In this document: piece by piece, positions 61,899 through 64,000 of the stretch
Position numbering within the stretch: position 1 is the stretch's first letter
How the letters are laid out: every line of letters starts with the position of its first letter
NCBI GenBank assembly: GCA_013375455.1
Contig: JABXJT010000014.1
Span: 21,742-85,741 of the forward strand
Source of the DNA: Candidatus Helarchaeota archaeon
GTDB lineage: Archaea; Asgardarchaeota; Lokiarchaeia; Helarchaeales; HEL-GB-A
Direction: 5' to 3'
DNA: 64,000 nt
Notes under the pieces: generated by a model
Databases searched by the model: none
What the model was told of the DNA's origin: nothing
Seen by the model: the letters and a program-made list of their open reading frames with translations, nothing else
Position numbers and translations under genes: made by a program

Positions 61899-62984
61899 CT
61901 AAATTTTCATCTTTTCTTTTAAAAAATTATAAGATTTCTTGAGATTATCTAATAAAGGATTCAGTACTCCCTTGTCTGCTAGAACTATAATAACAATTAG
62001 AATGAACGCAAAAATTAATAATGCAGACGCACCAAACGGCGTATATCGACTAAGAAATTCACTAAGAAGGACAAATAAGAAAGATCCAACTATTGCACCA
62101 GAAATCGTTGCAATCCCACCTATGGCCGCCATAATAATGGCATAAAATGAATAAAGAGGCTGATATATTGCAGGATTGACCGCTCTATTGGTTAAAACAA
62201 AAAGTCCACCTGCGATACCTGCAAACAACCCACTAATCATGAATGCCAGTAATTTATATTTTGTAGTATTGATCCCGGAGGCTTCGGCACAGGTTTCGTC
62301 GTCCCGAATCGATTTTAAAATCGTACCTGTCTTGGAATCGCCAATAGCATGAAGACTGATGAAACTGAATATCATAAAACCCAAAATAATAAAAAATAAT
62401 CCTATCCATTCAGAAGAAATGGCAGCAAGCCCCGAGATCCCATCTGACCCTCCATAAGGAAAATCTGGCATCATGAACAAAGTGAACAGAATTATGCTAA
62501 AAGCTAAAGTTACTAATGCTAAATATGGACCTTTTAATCTTAAACATGGAATACCAATGATCAAGCCAGTTAGTACTGCTACGATTGCTCCTATAAATAG
62601 CGCTAATAACCATGAGTACCCCGAATATTTTATTAAAATTGCAGTTGTATATCCTGCTACACCGAAGAAAATAGAATGTCCAAAACTGACTTGCCCCGCA
62701 TATCCAGCTAAAAAATCCCAACTCGCTGCAAAAATTGCATAAATCATTGCAGTTATCAAAAGGAAAGTCCAATAATCCTTTCCTGTGAGTACAGGGATGA
62801 GAATCAATCCGATTAAACTAGCAATAGTAATCCCGCCTCTAAAAGTAAGGAGCCAAGATTTAAATCGACCCAACGAAGAAGGGATCTCACTGATAGAGTT
62901 CTTTGTAGCTTTTGGCAACCAAGAAACAAAATTTTTAGCTGCCATCCCAGAATTATAAAGTGAACGGCGGATTTTTTTCCTCAT
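61899..62984 (-). CDS. livM: Branched-chain amino acid-type ABC transporter permease LivM
   Basis: 361 aa, about nine membrane helices. LAGYAGQVSFGHSIFFGVAG, GLIIGIPCLRLKGPYLALVT, IRDDETCAEASGINTTKYKL and AGGLFVLTNRAVNPAIYQPL are LivM signatures. The basic N-terminus (MRKKIRRSLYNSGMAAKNFV) is an extension of about 40 residues before the first helix. Two bases after livH, so translationally coupled. Confidence 0.92.
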   Translation of the reverse strand: MRKKIRRSLYNSGMAAKNFVSWLPKATKNSISEIPSSLGRFKSWLLTFRGGITIASLIGLILIPVLTGKDYWTFLLITAMIYAIFAASWDFLAGYAGQVSFGHSIFFGVAGYTTAILIKYSGYSWLLALFIGAIVAVLTGLIIGIPCLRLKGPYLALVTLAFSIILFTLFMMPDFPYGGSDGISGLAAISSEWIGLFFIILGFMIFSFISLHAIGDSKTGTILKSIRDDETCAEASGINTTKYKLLAFMISGLFAGIAGGLFVLTNRAVNPAIYQPLYSFYAIIMAAIGGIATISGAIVGSFLFVLLSEFLSRYTPFGASALLIFAFILIVIIVLADKGVLNPLLDNLKKSYNFLKEKMKI

Positions 62985-62986
62985 TT

Positions 62987-63856
62987 TTAATGTACCTCCT
63001 TTTTCCCGAGCAAGCCTTGAGGTCTAACTAGAAGCATAATCACGATCACTATAATAGGAACCAAATCGGCATATGTTGGACCTAGTAGGGGATGGTACTG
63101 AGTGAAAGTTGTTGCATACCCCATAATATAGGCTCCTAGTATACTACCCGAGATACTACCCATGCCTCCAAAAATAGTTACAGCGAATGCAGATGTTAGA
63201 TACCCCCACCCTATATGTGGGGCGATGAAGTTTCCAGGGGCGTATAAAATTGCTGCACAACCTGCGAGTCCTGCAGAAATCATAACAGATGCCATGAGTA
63301 TCATGTTTGTATTAATGCCCATGAGTTTAGCAGCCTCCTTGTCTTGAGCCACTGCTCGGATTGATTTTCCGAACTTCGTTTTATTGATAAATAATATGAC
63401 CGCTGTTATCAGAGCTAGAGCTCCTATTATTATAACAACAAATTGAGTAAGAAATTTTACTCCTAAAAATTCCACACTTCCTGGTATAATTGGGGGGATA
63501 TAATGATATTTAGAATCACTCCAAGGAACAACTTTTACAAATTGTTCAAAGAAAAAAGCTAACGCAAAAGTTACTAAAACGACACCAATTTGAGTATTTT
63601 GTAGAGGCTCTATAAGCGCTATATAGGTAAATGCCCCAATACCTATCACTACGACTAATCCAATTGTTAAACTTACTGGAAGACCAAAAACAGGGAGAAA
63701 CCAATATGCAAAATAACAAGTGATTAAATAAAACGCACCATGGGCTAAATTCAGAACTCTGCCCACACCATAAACTAAAGAAAAGCCTAAAGCAAGTAAA
63801 GCTAAGATAGATCCTTGCACCGTACCGTAAATCAATACCTCTGCGTACAAATCCAA
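62987..63856 (-). CDS. livH: Branched-chain amino acid-type ABC transporter permease LivH
   Basis: 289 aa, about eight membrane helices. YGTVQGSILALLALGFSLVY, VGRVLNLAHGAFYLITCYFA, SIRAVAQDKEAAKLMGINTN and IFGGMGSISGSILGAYIMGY are LivH signatures. First gene of the operon in this window; the periplasmic-type substrate-binding protein is not here and would lie beyond position 64000 or elsewhere. ATG 63856. Confidence 0.92.
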   Translation of the reverse strand: MDLYAEVLIYGTVQGSILALLALGFSLVYGVGRVLNLAHGAFYLITCYFAYWFLPVFGLPVSLTIGLVVVIGIGAFTYIALIEPLQNTQIGVVLVTFALAFFFEQFVKVVPWSDSKYHYIPPIIPGSVEFLGVKFLTQFVVIIIGALALITAVILFINKTKFGKSIRAVAQDKEAAKLMGINTNMILMASVMISAGLAGCAAILYAPGNFIAPHIGWGYLTSAFAVTIFGGMGSISGSILGAYIMGYATTFTQYHPLLGPTYADLVPIIVIVIMLLVRPQGLLGKKEVH

Positions 63857-63952
63857 TCACCCTTTAATGTTTCATTCAGTAACAATAATTTCGTTATTTT
63901 TTAGAATTATTAATTTAATTACAAAAAAAAACTAATTTTCTTTTTCCCCTTG

Positions 63953-63989
63953 CCGACGAAATTAATAAGTGGCACGTAATTTTCGTCGG
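63953..63989. promoter_or_regulatory. Inverted repeat upstream of the Liv operon
   Basis: CCGACGAAATTA (63953-63964) and TAATTTTCGTCGG (63977-63989) form a 12-bp stem with one bulged base around a 12-base loop. It lies about 100 bases upstream of livH (minus strand). It has no run of T on the livH side, so an operator for a dimeric regulator is more likely than a terminator, though it could also be the terminator of a gene beyond the window. Confidence 0.5.
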
Positions 63990-64000
63990 AAAAGAGCAAA

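Overview
The window reads as a piece of an AT-rich archaeal chromosome, most likely from an Asgard (Promethearchaeota) lineage such as the Lokiarchaeia/Helarchaeales group. The lineage call is inference. The supporting signs are an HMf-type histone with an archaeal TATA element, two F420-type luciferase-like oxidoreductases, TrmB and ferredoxin-type regulators, and eukaryote-like parts: a gelsolin-like domain on a coiled coil, an Arf/Rag-like small GTPase, a longin-like GP-motif protein, a WD40 protein and a HEAT-repeat protein. Genes are mostly single or in short operons, with leaders that often carry GGAGG/GGTGA ribosome sites.

Layout. 1-0.4 kb: 3' remnant of an IS200/IS605-type tnpB with an end hairpin. 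0.4-9.6 kb: hypothetical gene, HDAC-fold hydrolase, coiled-coil/zinc/gelsolin fusion, secreted protein, GH1 glycosidase with a broken 5' end, a large polytopic zinc-ribbon protein, an amidotransferase-fold protein and a GNAT. 9.7-22.7 kb: acyl-CoA dehydrogenase with a C-terminal winged-helix-like tail, tautomerase, WD40 protein, HTH/ferredoxin protein, membrane phosphoesterase, ICMT-type methyltransferase, FATP-type acyl-CoA synthetase, NosD/TSP3-like surface protein, GyrI-like and DUF3795 genes. 22.9-34.7 kb: longin/DENN-like candidate, membrane proteins, penicillin acylase, LLM reductase divergent from a thiolase, a candidate structured RNA, DIP1984-type protein and a large acyl-CoA synthetase. 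34.7-38.9 kb: Mth938, YkgJ, UroD-type methyltransferase, histone preceded by direct repeats.

38.9-46.7 kb is a flavin/F420 redox island: geranylgeranyl-reductase-type flavoprotein, LLM reductase, and two mirrored operons. Each mirrored operon pairs a tandem (two-domain) nitroreductase with an SCP2 lipid-binding protein and small ribbon-helix-helix-like proteins. This mirrored cassette is the best candidate for an undescribed system. 47-57 kb: SDRs, TrmB regulator, nitronate monooxygenase-type enzyme, Rag/Arf-like GTPase, gamma-carbonic-anhydrase-fold protein without its zinc ligands, acyl-CoA synthetase, an amidohydrolase lacking its HxH metal motif, and an SDR pair in which the second member has lost its catalytic residues. 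57.4-63.9 kb: one minus-strand operon of branched-chain-type ABC transporter genes (livH-M-G-F), a HEAT-repeat gene and an acyl-CoA synthetase.

Taken together, the window encodes uptake, CoA activation and oxidation of carboxylic acids: the Liv transporter, four CoA ligases, an acyl-CoA dehydrogenase, SDRs and a thiolase. Alongside these sit flavin/F420 redox chemistry and a scatter of eukaryote-like regulatory or cytoskeletal proteins. No rRNA, tRNA or CRISPR array was recognised. Several intergenic gaps hold short decayed gene fragments.
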